A DNA stretch of 17,989 bases from an uncultured Bacteroides sp. (GTDB lineage: Bacteria; Bacteroidota; Bacteroidia; Bacteroidales; Bacteroidaceae). Each line of letters opens with the position of its first letter. Position 1 is the stretch's first letter. The notes under the pieces were generated by a model. That model was not told the origin of the DNA and did no database searches. It saw nothing but the letters and a program-made list of their open reading frames with translations. A program made the translations under genes and the position numbers. Positions 1 through 8,940 of the stretch are shown piece after piece. The DNA lies in contig CAJJYX010000052.1 of the NCBI GenBank assembly GCA_905197435.1, forward strand, positions 1-17,989, read 5' to 3'.

Positions 1-2
1 AA

Positions 3-737
3 GCCGTAGTTGCCGGAATATTGCTGTGGTACCTTTGGACTCGTTCCGATGAATTGAAGCTGACCGGAGAACGAGGCAGTTTCCGACCGCAAGCAGCAAC
101 CTTGCAAAAGGCGCTCCATATCGGTTTCCCGATGGGCTTGGAACATATCGTCATTTGCGGCGCACAAATCATGACAACGGTTATCGTGGCTCCGCTGGGC
201 GTTTTCGCCATTGCAGCCAATTCGTTCGCTATCACGGCCGAGAGCCTTTGCTATATGCCCGGTTACGGGATTGCCGATGCCGCCACGACACTGGTCGGAC
301 AGAGTATCGGTGCCGGACGTTGGAAACTGGCTCGTAGTTTTGCCCATATTACCGTATTCATGGGTATGGCTGTCATGGGTCTAATGGGCATACTCATGTA
401 TATATTCGCGCCTCAGATTATCGGCTTGATGACCCCCGTAGAGGAGATCCGGCAATTGGGCGTGATGGCTCTGCGCATCGAGGCATTTGCCGAACCGATG
501 TTTGCTGCCTCGATTGTCGCCTACGGCGTCTTTATCGGAGCGGCCGACACCCTTGTGCCGTGTCTGATGAACTTTTTCAGTATCTGGGCTGTGCGTCTGT
601 CATTGGCTGCTTTGCTCGCTCCATCACTGGGGTTGAAAGGGGTGTGGATTGCCATGTGTGTCGAGTTGTGTTTTCGGGGTGCAATCTTCCTGGTCCGTCT
701 GAAACGGGAACGGTGGATGAAAAAGAGTGTAAGATGA
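3..737 (+). CDS. MATE-family efflux transporter, C-terminal half (cut by window edge)
   Basis: This is the 3' part of a gene. The reading frame is open to the left edge, so the first half of the protein lies outside the window. The visible ~245 residues are hydrophobic with several membrane helices and resemble the second MatE repeat. A typical stretch includes GFPMGLEHIVICGAQ near the start of the repeat, followed by a segment with LVGQSIGAG, a loop-helix pattern common in this family. MATE proteins export cationic drugs or metabolites across the inner membrane in exchange for Na+ or H+. The protein ends in a basic cytoplasmic tail (RLKRERWMKK). The substrate cannot be read from sequence. 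It lies 103 bp upstream of the DUF3737 gene on the same strand, but a promoter element in the gap suggests the next genes can be transcribed separately. Confidence 0.88.
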   Translation, partial: AVVAGILLWYLWTRSDELKLTGERGSFRPQAATLQKALHIGFPMGLEHIVICGAQIMTTVIVAPLGVFAIAANSFAITAESLCYMPGYGIADAATTLVGQSIGAGRWKLARSFAHITVFMGMAVMGLMGILMYIFAPQIIGLMTPVEEIRQLGVMALRIEAFAEPMFAASIVAYGVFIGAADTLVPCLMNFFSIWAVRLSLAALLAPSLGLKGVWIAMCVELCFRGAIFLVRLKRERWMKKSVR

Positions 738-798
738 CTTCTGTAATTGAGGTTATACAATCCGTAATTCATCTACCCAACCTCTCCACAATCTTCCG

Positions 799-806
799 TA
801 ACTTTG
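799..806 (+). promoter_or_regulatory. Bacteroides-type -7 promoter element before DUF3737 gene
   Basis: TAACTTTG matches the Bacteroidetes -7 consensus TAnnTTTG exactly. It places a transcription start roughly 25-30 bp before the ATG at 841. No TTTG is present at the expected -33 position, so this is a partial match. Confidence 0.45.
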
Positions 807-840
807 CAATGTGAAAAGGAAACAAAATCTATCATATAAT

Positions 841-1716
841 ATGCAACTGATTAAAAACACTGAATTTGGAGGCGAACGTCCTTTGTTTGAGTCCCACAAT
901 CTCCGTTTGGAGAATGTTATTATCCGTGCCGGTGAATCGGCGATCAAAGAGTGTAGTAATATCGAAGCGTTCGAGTGCCGTTTTGAGGGAAACTATCCTT
1001 TTTGGCATGTACACGGCTTCAAGATCGACCGTTGTTATTTCGATGTAGGAGGCCGCTCGGCTCTGTGGTACTCCGACCATCTGAAAATGACCGACACGAT
1101 TATCGATGCACCGAAAATGTTCCGTGAAATGAACGACATCGACATTGAGAACGTAACGATGAACGATGCCGACGAAGTGTTCTGGCGTTGCAACCGTATC
1201 CGCATCAAGAACCTCAAACTGCACGGTGGTACCTACCCTTTCATGTTCAGCAACGACATTTATGTGGACGGACTGGAGAGCGACAGCAAGTATGTATTCC
1301 AGTACGTGAAGAATGTGGAGATTCATAACGCCAAGATTACGACAAAGGATGCCTTCTGGGAGGTGGAGAATGTAACCGTCTACGATTCCGAGCTCAACGG
1401 CGAATACCTCGGCTGGCACTCGAGGAACCTGCGTTTGGTGAACTGCCACATTACGGGCGAACAGCCCCTCTGCTATGCGCACGACCTCGTGTTGGAAAAC
1501 TGTACTTTCGGGTCCGATTGTGACCGTGCATTCGAGTACAGTACATTGCACGCCGATATCCGCGGAGCAATTACGAACATTAAAAATCCGATATCGGGAC
1601 GTATCGTGGCCGATGAGTTCGGTTCTGTGACGATTGACGAGAACATCAAGGCTCCTGCCGATTGTGAAATCCTTCTCAGAGATAAGCAAACCTGCTTCAG
1701 CGATAAAAACGAATAG
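841..1716 (+). CDS. DUF3737 family protein (predicted right-handed beta-helix)
   Basis: About 291 residues. The frame could open at a GTG at 811, but the family usually begins with an M-x-x-I-x-N-x-x-F-x-G-E-R-P-L-F pattern, which fits the ATG at 841 (MQLIKNTEFGGERPLF). The sequence is a run of short beta-strand-like segments, each with an aromatic/hydrophobic and N/D-rich turn (for example NIEAFECRFEGNYPFWHV, HLKMTDTIID, DIDIENVTMND). This is what a right-handed parallel beta-helix looks like. There is no signal peptide, so it is probably cytoplasmic. The biochemical function of DUF3737 is unknown to me. It sits 3 bp before a MalY/PatB-type enzyme and downstream of a MATE transporter, and probably shares a transcript with the enzyme. 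Family assignment is by recognition of the N-terminal pattern. Confidence 0.82.
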   Translation: MQLIKNTEFGGERPLFESHNLRLENVIIRAGESAIKECSNIEAFECRFEGNYPFWHVHGFKIDRCYFDVGGRSALWYSDHLKMTDTIIDAPKMFREMNDIDIENVTMNDADEVFWRCNRIRIKNLKLHGGTYPFMFSNDIYVDGLESDSKYVFQYVKNVEIHNAKITTKDAFWEVENVTVYDSELNGEYLGWHSRNLRLVNCHITGEQPLCYAHDLVLENCTFGSDCDRAFEYSTLHADIRGAITNIKNPISGRIVADEFGSVTIDENIKAPADCEILLRDKQTCFSDKNE

Positions 1717-1719
1717 ACA

Positions 1720-2886
1720 ATGAAATACGACTTCGATAAACAAATTTCACGACGAGGAACCGATTCCTACAAATGGGACAGTGCAAAGAGTGAAGATGTG
1801 TTGCCTATGTGGGTGGCCGATATGGATTTCCATACGGCACCCGCAATCGTCGATGCCCTGCGCCGCCGAGTGGAGCATGGCATTTTCGGTTATACCCGTG
1901 TGCCCGACAGCTACTACCAAGCTGTTACGAATTGGTTTGCACGGCGTCACAACTGGACGATAGACCGGAAATGGATTATTTATACTTCGGGCGTAGTACC
2001 GGCTGTATCGGCCATCATCAAGGCTTTGACCAAGCCGGGCGATAAAGTATTGGTGCAGACTCCTGTCTACAATTGTTTCTTCTCGTCAATTCGCAACAAC
2101 GGATGCGAGATAACGACTTCACCATTAGTGCATATCGACAATACCTTTATTATCGATTACGATGATTTGGAAAGAAAGGTTGCCGATCCGAAAGTGAAAG
2201 TGATGCTTCTGTGCAATCCCCATAATCCGGCCGGAAGGGTCTGGAGACGTGAAGAGCTTATCCGCATCGGTGAGATTTGCATCCGCCACGGTGTTACGGT
2301 CGTTTCGGATGAAATTCATTGTGAGCTGGTTTTCCCGGGGCATCACTACACACCGTTTGCCTCTATTTCGGATGAATTCCTTCAAAATTCGGTAACTTGT
2401 ATATCGCCCAGCAAAGCGTTCAATATCGCCGGATTGCAGATTGCAAACATTGTCTGTGCCGATACCGGCCGTCGGGCACAGATTGACCGGGCCATCAATG
2501 ATAACGAAGTATGTGATGTCAATCCCTTCGGTGTAATCGCTACTCAAGCTGCTTATAATGAAGGCGAGGAATGGCTGAACCGACTTATCGAATATCTGCA
2601 CACGAATTATCTATATATGCAGGAGTTTTGCCGTGAGCATCTGCCGGATTTCCCTATCACTGTATTAGAAGGAACATATCTTGTGTGGATGGACTGCCGC
2701 AAGCTCGGCATGACATCTGAAGAACTCGAACAGCAGTTGATCGATAAAGCCGGATTGTGGCTCAACGCCGGCACAATGTATGGTGCGGAGGGCGAAGGCT
2801 TCATGCGCTGGAATATCGCTTGCCCGCGTGCCACATTGACAGAAGGACTGAACCGCTTTATGAAATTTCGGGCTATGATTTGCTGA
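1720..2886 (+). CDS. MalY/PatB-type PLP-dependent aminotransferase / C-S lyase
   Basis: A 388-residue fold-type I PLP enzyme of the MalY/PatB subgroup, full length for the family. It starts with the subgroup pattern around LPMWVADMDF (residues 28-37). The PLP-binding parts are NPHNPAGR (167-174), SDEIHCEL (196-203, with D197 expected to contact the PLP pyridine nitrogen) and SPSKAFNIAGLQ (229-240, with K232 as the Schiff-base lysine). A late Arg in the segment NIACPRATL is the likely carboxylate-binding residue. Known members cleave cystathionine or cysteine conjugates to release a thiol, pyruvate and ammonia, and some act as aminotransferases. The exact substrate here is inferred only at family level. 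It is cytoplasmic, with no signal peptide. It starts 3 bp after the DUF3737 stop, implying translational coupling. Confidence 0.9.
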   Translation: MKYDFDKQISRRGTDSYKWDSAKSEDVLPMWVADMDFHTAPAIVDALRRRVEHGIFGYTRVPDSYYQAVTNWFARRHNWTIDRKWIIYTSGVVPAVSAIIKALTKPGDKVLVQTPVYNCFFSSIRNNGCEITTSPLVHIDNTFIIDYDDLERKVADPKVKVMLLCNPHNPAGRVWRREELIRIGEICIRHGVTVVSDEIHCELVFPGHHYTPFASISDEFLQNSVTCISPSKAFNIAGLQIANIVCADTGRRAQIDRAINDNEVCDVNPFGVIATQAAYNEGEEWLNRLIEYLHTNYLYMQEFCREHLPDFPITVLEGTYLVWMDCRKLGMTSEELEQQLIDKAGLWLNAGTMYGAEGEGFMRWNIACPRATLTEGLNRFMKFRAMIC

Positions 2887-2911
2887 GATTCCTTCGTCTT
2901 CACTACCTTTG
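2879..2911 (+). promoter_or_regulatory. Bacteroides sigma-type promoter for crcB
   Basis: TTTG at 2879-2882 and TACCTTTG at 2904-2911 match the -33 TTTG and -7 TAnnTTTG elements, with 27 bp between centres, close to the expected 26. The -33 box overlaps the last codons of the preceding enzyme gene. The predicted start lies about 20 bp before the crcB ATG. Confidence 0.6.
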
Positions 2912-2937
2912 CAGTCAAAACCATATCCGGACAACCT

Positions 2938-3315
2938 ATGACTAAATTACTGATAGCTATATTCCTTGGCGGAGGTACCGGCAGTGTACTGCGTTACTGC
3001 GTGCAGATGATGCTCCACGAGCGCATAGTCCCCTACTCCTTCCCGTGGGCTACTTTCACGGTCAACATCCTCGGAAGTCTCCTCATCGGAATGTTCTACA
3101 CCTTATCAGCCCGTTTCAACCTCTCTACCGAGGTAAGGTTGCTGCTGACTACCGGTCTGTGTGGAGGATTCACCACCTTCTCCACTTTCAGCAATGACGG
3201 GCTGATTCTGATAAAGCAAGGATTCTACGGAATGTTTGCCCTATATACCTTATTAAGTATCGCATTAGGAATCCTTGCCGCCTTCATCGGAGGTGCTTTC
3301 GGACGCTGTATATAA
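2938..3315 (+). CDS. crcB: Fluoride ion channel CrcB/Fluc
   Basis: 125 residues, the usual size, with four predicted membrane helices. Family hallmarks are visible: GGGTGSVLRY at 11-20, the TVNILGSLLIG segment with conserved Asn43, and GLCGGFTTFSTFSND at 73-87. The last one contains the FSTF phenylalanine pair (F81, F84) that lines the fluoride pore, and the Gly/Thr stretch around the structural Na+ site. Fluc forms antiparallel dimers in the inner membrane and lets toxic cytoplasmic fluoride leak out. There is no room for a fluoride riboswitch in the 51-bp gap upstream. Instead a Bacteroides-type promoter is seen. The pentapeptide ORF follows after 14 bp. Confidence 0.95.
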   Translation: MTKLLIAIFLGGGTGSVLRYCVQMMLHERIVPYSFPWATFTVNILGSLLIGMFYTLSARFNLSTEVRLLLTTGLCGGFTTFSTFSNDGLILIKQGFYGMFALYTLLSIALGILAAFIGGAFGRCI

Positions 3316-3329
3316 CCCCAAACTCCCCT

Positions 3330-3677
3330 ATGAGACCCAACAAACCCTTTGTCATGCCTCCCGTACGCATCATCTCTCCTGCCTTAGAGGGACAAAATGA
3401 AAGTTCCAAGTCATTGGGAGAATGGCTGGATACGGAAGAAACCGTCAGAAACCGTCATTTCGGCAAGCGGACGGAGGAACACATGGAGTACTCCTACAAA
3501 AGCATCGCCAACTGTACTTTCAGCCACATCCAGTTCAACACTTGCAAGCTGAAAGCCTGCCACTTCACCGATGTACGTTTTGAGTATTGCGACCTCTCCA
3601 ACATCTCATTTGACGAAAGTTCTCTGTTCAGATTAGAGACAAGAAACAATTCCTCATTCTATTTGTTAGTAAGGTAG
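3330..3677 (+). CDS. Short pentapeptide-repeat protein, probably 3'-truncated
   Basis: 115 residues. Residues 1-55 are polar and unrecognised. From residue 60 the central hydrophobic residue of the pentapeptide pattern recurs exactly every five residues: F64, F69, L74, F79, F84, L89, F94, L99. That is eight units, or two turns of a right-handed quadrilateral beta-helix. The pattern stops abruptly after residue 100 (about position 3630). The remaining 15 residues (RLETRNNSSFYLLVR) look like translated leader DNA of the next gene. Pentapeptide proteins usually have many more coils, so I infer loss of the 3' end. Other frames downstream do not resume the pattern, which argues for deletion rather than frameshift. 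It follows crcB by 14 bp and precedes eno by 23 bp. It may be non-functional. Confidence 0.55.
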   Translation: MRPNKPFVMPPVRIISPALEGQNESSKSLGEWLDTEETVRNRHFGKRTEEHMEYSYKSIANCTFSHIQFNTCKLKACHFTDVRFEYCDLSNISFDESSLFRLETRNNSSFYLLVR

Positions 3678-3694
3678 TTTATAACAAAAACTGA

Positions 3695-5005
<1,311 letters not shown>

Positions 5006-5068
5006 TTGCCGGTGTCTTCCTTTGCGGGAAAGTGGGGCTTATGATGAACTTTGAACGGGGTATTTCTC

Positions 5069-5156
5069 CGGCACCGGGGAGCAAAAGGTTCGGCACCGGG
5101 GAACAAAGGGCTCGGCACCGGGGAACACCCCCTTCGGCACCGAGGAACCCAGCCTT
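5069..5156. repeat. Four 22-bp GC-rich tandem repeats
   Basis: Four units with an exact 22-bp period begin at 5069, 5091, 5113 and 5135. Each starts with CGGCACCG followed by G/A-GGA-G/A-C. The first 11-14 bases are nearly invariant and the last 8 vary (AAAAGGTT, AAAGGGCT, CCCCCTT-type, CCAGCCTT). The array is markedly richer in G+C than the DNA right of it. No ORF with a plausible start crosses it. It resembles a minisatellite or multicopy intergenic repeat rather than a CRISPR, because there are no unique spacers. Confidence 0.85.
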
Positions 5157-5193
5157 CCCAATGCCAAAGAAACAATAAGTCCCGAATTATCTA

Positions 5194-5372
5194 TTAATTA
5201 GCCTGAGCTCGATATAAGACTTTTATCCGTTTCTTATCATTATGAGTTAAAAGTACTATCCCAATTCCCCTCCTCCAGTTGGAGGAGGAGAATTAAGATA
5301 GCACTGCTTAACCATTTACTTCTGTTCATACCAGTTATAAGCAAAGTCTTATATCGAATTCTGGTTAATTAA
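5194..5372. repeat. ~180-bp palindromic element with imperfect terminal inverted repeats (MITE-like)
   Basis: The left arm (5194-5223) and right arm (5343-5372) are inverted copies matching at 26 of 30 positions by my alignment. The perfect 14-bp core is CGATATAAGACTTT (5210-5223) against AAAGTCTTATATCG (5343-5356), and the outer ends match as TAATTA. No coding capacity is visible between the arms. The right arm ends 2 bp before the GH3 stop codon. The layout is that of a non-autonomous miniature element or a large bidirectional terminator/REP-like structure between convergent transcripts. Confidence 0.6.
5263..5294. repeat. Strong hairpin in the centre of the palindromic element
   Basis: AATTCCCCTCCTCC (5263-5276) pairs with GGAGGAGGAGAATT (5281-5294) across an AGTT loop: 14 positions with a single C/A mismatch at 5268/5289. 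Neither strand shows a T-run straight after the stem, so it is not a textbook intrinsic terminator. It could still stop or protect both converging transcripts. Confidence 0.75.
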
Positions 5373-5374
5373 CG

Positions 5375-7624
5375 TCAGTCCAACGAAAAGAAAATTTCTT
5401 CTCCACTTTGGCTATTAGGTGCCACCCAAAGAGCAAAGTCTCCGGCTTCTACCGTCTTCACCATATCTATATTCCAGAAAGCAAGTTCACTTATCGGAAG
5501 TTCAAACAATACATTTCTCTTCTCGCCAGGCTTCAATGTGACGCGGGCAAAACGTTTCAGCTCTTTCACCGGACGGGTCACCGAAGCAAACTTATCCTGC
5601 ACATAAAGCTGGACTACCTCGGTACCTTCATACTTTCCGGTATTCTCAAGGTCGAAAGTCACAGTCAGCACATCTTCCTTCTTCAAATTGGCAGAGGAAA
5701 GCTTCACATTGTCATATTTGAACGTTGTATACGACAGACCATAGCCAAAAGGATACAGCGGATCGAAACCTGCATCCATATAGAAAGAGGTACATCCCAA
5801 CGAAGTCTGCCCTGCTTCCAACGGAATGTCATTCAGCAAGACTTCATTCCGTGTAGCCGGACGCCCGGAATTGTTATGGGCGTAATAAACCGGTATTTGT
5901 CCCACCATCTTCGGAAAAGTCACCGGTGTCTTACCGCTTGGCACAGCTTTGCCCCACAGCAGATCGGCCAACGCCGGTCCTCCCATAGTTCCGGGATGGA
6001 ACGAATAAAGCACGGCAGACGAGAGTTCGACTTCTTTTCCTATGGTCAGCGGGCGCCCTGCCATTACGACGGTAACTACCGGTTTACCCGTTTTTGCCAA
6101 AGCAGCAATCAGCTCGCTTTGTGCACCCTGCAAATTCAAGTCTGCCAGACAATGTGCCTCTCCGGAAAGAATGGCTTCCTCGCCTACAAACGCCAGAATA
6201 ACATCGGCACGTGCGCCAGCCGTGGCGGCTTTGGCTACACCGGTCATATTTTTGTCACGGCTATAAGTCAGGCCCGGTTCGTATATCACTTGTACTTTGT
6301 CGCCCACCAATTCCTTGATGGCAGTCAGCGGTGTTACAGTTTTTGTCTTATCACCATCAAATACCCAGGTTCCCAATTGATCATAAGGTGCATTTGCCAT
6401 CGGGCCTACCACGGCAACCGTTTTTACCGAAGACTTCAAAGGCAAGGTTTCCTTTTCATTCTTCAACAAGATAGCCGATTCCACTGCGGCTTGCTTGGCA
6501 GCCTCCAAATGAGAAGGAGCATAAAGTTCCTCTATGCGTTTTTCATCCACATAAGGATTATCAAACAATCCCAGCCGGTATTTGATACGCAGAATATTCC
6601 GCACAGCATCGTCTATGGCAGACTTCTTGACCTTACCTTCTTTTACCAGTTCCGGCAATGCCTTGACAAACATATAGCTAACCATCTCTATATCCACACC
6701 GGCATTCACTGCCTTCATTGCAGCCTCTTCGGAATCGGCGGCAAAGCCATGTGCTATCATTTCGGCCACCGAGGCCCAGTCTGACACTACTATTCCATCA
6801 AATCCCCATTCACCACGAAGCACATCTTTCAAAATAAAAGTGTTTCCGGTAGACGGTGCTCCGTCATTGTCATTAAACGAAGTCATGAAAGTGGCTGCCC
6901 CTGCCTTGGCCACAGCTTCAAAAGGAGGAAGGTATACATCCCTCAAACGACGCTCCGGAATGAAAGTGGAATTATAATCACGCCCGCCCTCGGCAGCACC
7001 ATAACCTACAAAATGTTTAGGACATGCGGCTATGGAAGTCGGACTGTTCAGCGAATCTCCCTGGAAACCTTCAACCATAGCAACACCCATCACTGAAGTC
7101 AAATAAGTATCTTCGCCACATCCTTCGGCCATACGCCCCCAACGGGGATCGCGAGTCACATCTATCATCGGCGCAAATGTCCAGCGGATACCCACGGCAG
7201 AAGCCTCCACAGCCGCTACCCGTGCACCATCCTTAGCCACCTGCGGGTTGAAAGATGCCGCTTGTCCCAAGGGAATAGGGAATATGGTCTTGAAACCGTG
7301 GATCACATCACGCGCCATCAGCAAGGGGATGCCCAAGCGGGACTCCTCCATTGCCACACGCTGCAAGGCATTGACACGCACCGGATCTACTTCATTCAAG
7401 ATAGACTCGACTTCACCTTTCTTTATCAATCCGCTCATATCCTCTATGTTACCATAAGAAGAAATCTGGTTCATCTGCCCTATCTTTTCCTCCAATGTCA
7501 TACTGGACAATAGCGTTTCTATTTTCCGCTCAATGACTGCATCATTTTTTATATCCTGCACTTGAGTACAAGATATAAAAGGAAGCAGCAACAAACAAGC
7601 AGAGAGCATTTTCATTGTTTTCAT
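5375..7624 (-). CDS. GH3 beta-glucosidase (PUL lipoprotein/periplasmic enzyme)
   Basis: 749 residues, a complete GH3 enzyme. The N-terminus has a lipoprotein-type signal ending PFISC (Cys19), followed by no acidic cluster, which fits a periplasmic rather than surface location. The (beta/alpha)8 domain spans about 30-360, with DPRWGR (159-164), the substrate-binding pair KH at 203-204, and nucleophile D282 in GIVVSDWASV. The alpha/beta sandwich domain follows to about 600, with SGEA at 487-490, where E489 is the likely acid/base. An FnIII-like domain closes the protein (about 650-745). It probably trims imported beta-(1,3)-gluco-oligosaccharides to glucose from the non-reducing end. It is the last gene of the operon, 2 bp after the GH158 stop. 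An alternative start at Met4 would not change the signal peptide. Confidence 0.93.
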   Translation of the reverse strand: MKTMKMLSACLLLLPFISCTQVQDIKNDAVIERKIETLLSSMTLEEKIGQMNQISSYGNIEDMSGLIKKGEVESILNEVDPVRVNALQRVAMEESRLGIPLLMARDVIHGFKTIFPIPLGQAASFNPQVAKDGARVAAVEASAVGIRWTFAPMIDVTRDPRWGRMAEGCGEDTYLTSVMGVAMVEGFQGDSLNSPTSIAACPKHFVGYGAAEGGRDYNSTFIPERRLRDVYLPPFEAVAKAGAATFMTSFNDNDGAPSTGNTFILKDVLRGEWGFDGIVVSDWASVAEMIAHGFAADSEEAAMKAVNAGVDIEMVSYMFVKALPELVKEGKVKKSAIDDAVRNILRIKYRLGLFDNPYVDEKRIEELYAPSHLEAAKQAAVESAILLKNEKETLPLKSSVKTVAVVGPMANAPYDQLGTWVFDGDKTKTVTPLTAIKELVGDKVQVIYEPGLTYSRDKNMTGVAKAATAGARADVILAFVGEEAILSGEAHCLADLNLQGAQSELIAALAKTGKPVVTVVMAGRPLTIGKEVELSSAVLYSFHPGTMGGPALADLLWGKAVPSGKTPVTFPKMVGQIPVYYAHNNSGRPATRNEVLLNDIPLEAGQTSLGCTSFYMDAGFDPLYPFGYGLSYTTFKYDNVKLSSANLKKEDVLTVTFDLENTGKYEGTEVVQLYVQDKFASVTRPVKELKRFARVTLKPGEKRNVLFELPISELAFWNIDMVKTVEAGDFALWVAPNSQSGEEIFFSLD

Positions 7625-7626
7625 CT

Positions 7627-8922
7627 TTAATCTATTACTTGAAATGGAATATTTACTGTTGAGACAAAGCCCGTATTATCAAGTACATATACGTACAAAC
7701 GATATTCTCCGGGAACTTTAATTGCAGTCTCATACACATTTTTATCTGACATAGCCACCTCACCGACTCTTTCCGGACGCGGTTCATAAGAACCTCCAAA
7801 GCCCAGCACTGTAGCTTCTTTAAGCACTTCCCAAACATAAGTCAGAGAATCATTTTCCTTGTCTATGGCCGCAACCTCTGCTTTCAATGAAGCACCTGCC
7901 TTGATGCGGACATTATCAATAGCACTCTTCCCATTGACAGTCATCATACCCAGAATTACCGGAGCCGTTTCATCCAGTCCCTTACCAGTCCACACTCTTT
8001 GCATAGCCTCTACCATAGGAGTCTTTTCTCCTTTCAGAGGCAGCATATCCACCGTGTCTTCTACAAACATACTGAACCAGGTAGGCGTACGTTCTTCTTT
8101 TTGTCCCCACAAGAATACAAAAGAGCCCAAGCAACGGGGATTGGCAGAAATATATTGCGTATAACGCTCTTCGTACACCTGCCGTTTTTCTTCACTGGTC
8201 TGCTCTATGGGTGCTTTCCACTCGGTAGAAGCTGTTTCCCACCAACCGGTCGGTCCCCACTCGGTAATCATAAATGCACCCTTGTAGTCCGACTTGTCAA
8301 CAACCATCTGCACCTCTCCCATCGGACCATATACATTGATGCCCACATAATCGAGAGATGGAGCATACTTTGCCACAGAATCCAATGCCGACGGATTGTA
8401 GGAAATCACTGTCGAAACCAGATGACGCTTGTCTATCGACTTAATCAGCTGTGCCAGTTCTTCCACAAAATTCCATGCAGCAGCTATATTGGCATTTCCC
8501 AACTCAATTTCATTGCCAATACCCCAAGCCAGCAAACTCGTATCATTCTTGAACGTTTCTGCCAACAAGCGGACTTCTTCGCGCATCTTGTTCTTATATT
8601 CATCATCGTAATAGCGTATGGAGTCTTTGGTCATGCCTATTCCCTGCATTACGTACATGTTGTGCTCCGAAGCCAATGCCAGGTTTTTCTTTATCTCCTC
8701 CACATTACCTCCCCAGGTTCTGAAGGCATTGGCACCACTCTGGGCGGCAATGTCCAACCGATATGTGCCGCCTACGCCTTTAATATAGGTTTCTCTTCCG
8801 TCAATATAGAGCGCATAGCTATCACCCATTTCTATTATCTTAATGCCGTTCTCTACAGAAGGAGAGCAAGCAAAAAAGAAAAGAGAGAACAAACAACAAA
8901 TCTTATTAAATATTTTTTCCAT
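7627..8922 (-). CDS. GH158 endo-beta-(1,3)-glucanase, lipoprotein
   Basis: 431 residues. The signal peptide ends FFACS (lipidated Cys19). A TIM-barrel domain covers about 25-320 and an Ig/PKD-like beta-sandwich about 330-431. Clan-A glycosidase features are visible: FRTWGG (68-72 region), WGIGNEIE (133-140) with acid/base E138, and ITEWGPTGWW (219-228) with nucleophile E221 at the end of a later strand. The layout and residue positions agree, within one residue, with what I recall of the B. uniformis founding GH158 enzyme, which cleaves undecorated beta-(1,3)-glucan at the cell surface. That assignment rests on family recall, not a search. A GH2/GH5-like annotation is the likely alternative. 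The start is supported by an AGGAGA just upstream of the ATG. It lies 18 bp after the GH16 stop. Confidence 0.85.
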   Translation of the reverse strand: MEKIFNKICCLFSLFFFACSPSVENGIKIIEMGDSYALYIDGRETYIKGVGGTYRLDIAAQSGANAFRTWGGNVEEIKKNLALASEHNMYVMQGIGMTKDSIRYYDDEYKNKMREEVRLLAETFKNDTSLLAWGIGNEIELGNANIAAAWNFVEELAQLIKSIDKRHLVSTVISYNPSALDSVAKYAPSLDYVGINVYGPMGEVQMVVDKSDYKGAFMITEWGPTGWWETASTEWKAPIEQTSEEKRQVYEERYTQYISANPRCLGSFVFLWGQKEERTPTWFSMFVEDTVDMLPLKGEKTPMVEAMQRVWTGKGLDETAPVILGMMTVNGKSAIDNVRIKAGASLKAEVAAIDKENDSLTYVWEVLKEATVLGFGGSYEPRPERVGEVAMSDKNVYETAIKVPGEYRLYVYVLDNTGFVSTVNIPFQVID

Positions 8923-8940
8923 TCTCCTAAATTTTAATGA

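Noticed and set aside
832..1743. 303-codon open frame on the minus strand
   Set aside because: Antisense to the DUF3737 gene, which has a recognisable family N-terminus and operon context.
2887..2937. Fluoride riboswitch before crcB
   Set aside because: Only 51 bp are available, mostly occupied by promoter elements; no riboswitch-like pairing was seen.
5069..5156. CRISPR-like array
   Set aside because: Units are directly abutting at 22 bp with no unique spacers, and no cas gene is present.
5408..6784. 458-codon open frame on the plus strand
   Set aside because: It lies wholly antisense to the GH3 gene, whose catalytic motifs are intact. The translation is rich in His, Cys, Arg and Ser without domain pattern.
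7999..8937. 312-codon open frame on the plus strand
   Set aside because: Antisense shadow of the GH158 gene; no signal peptide or domain pattern.
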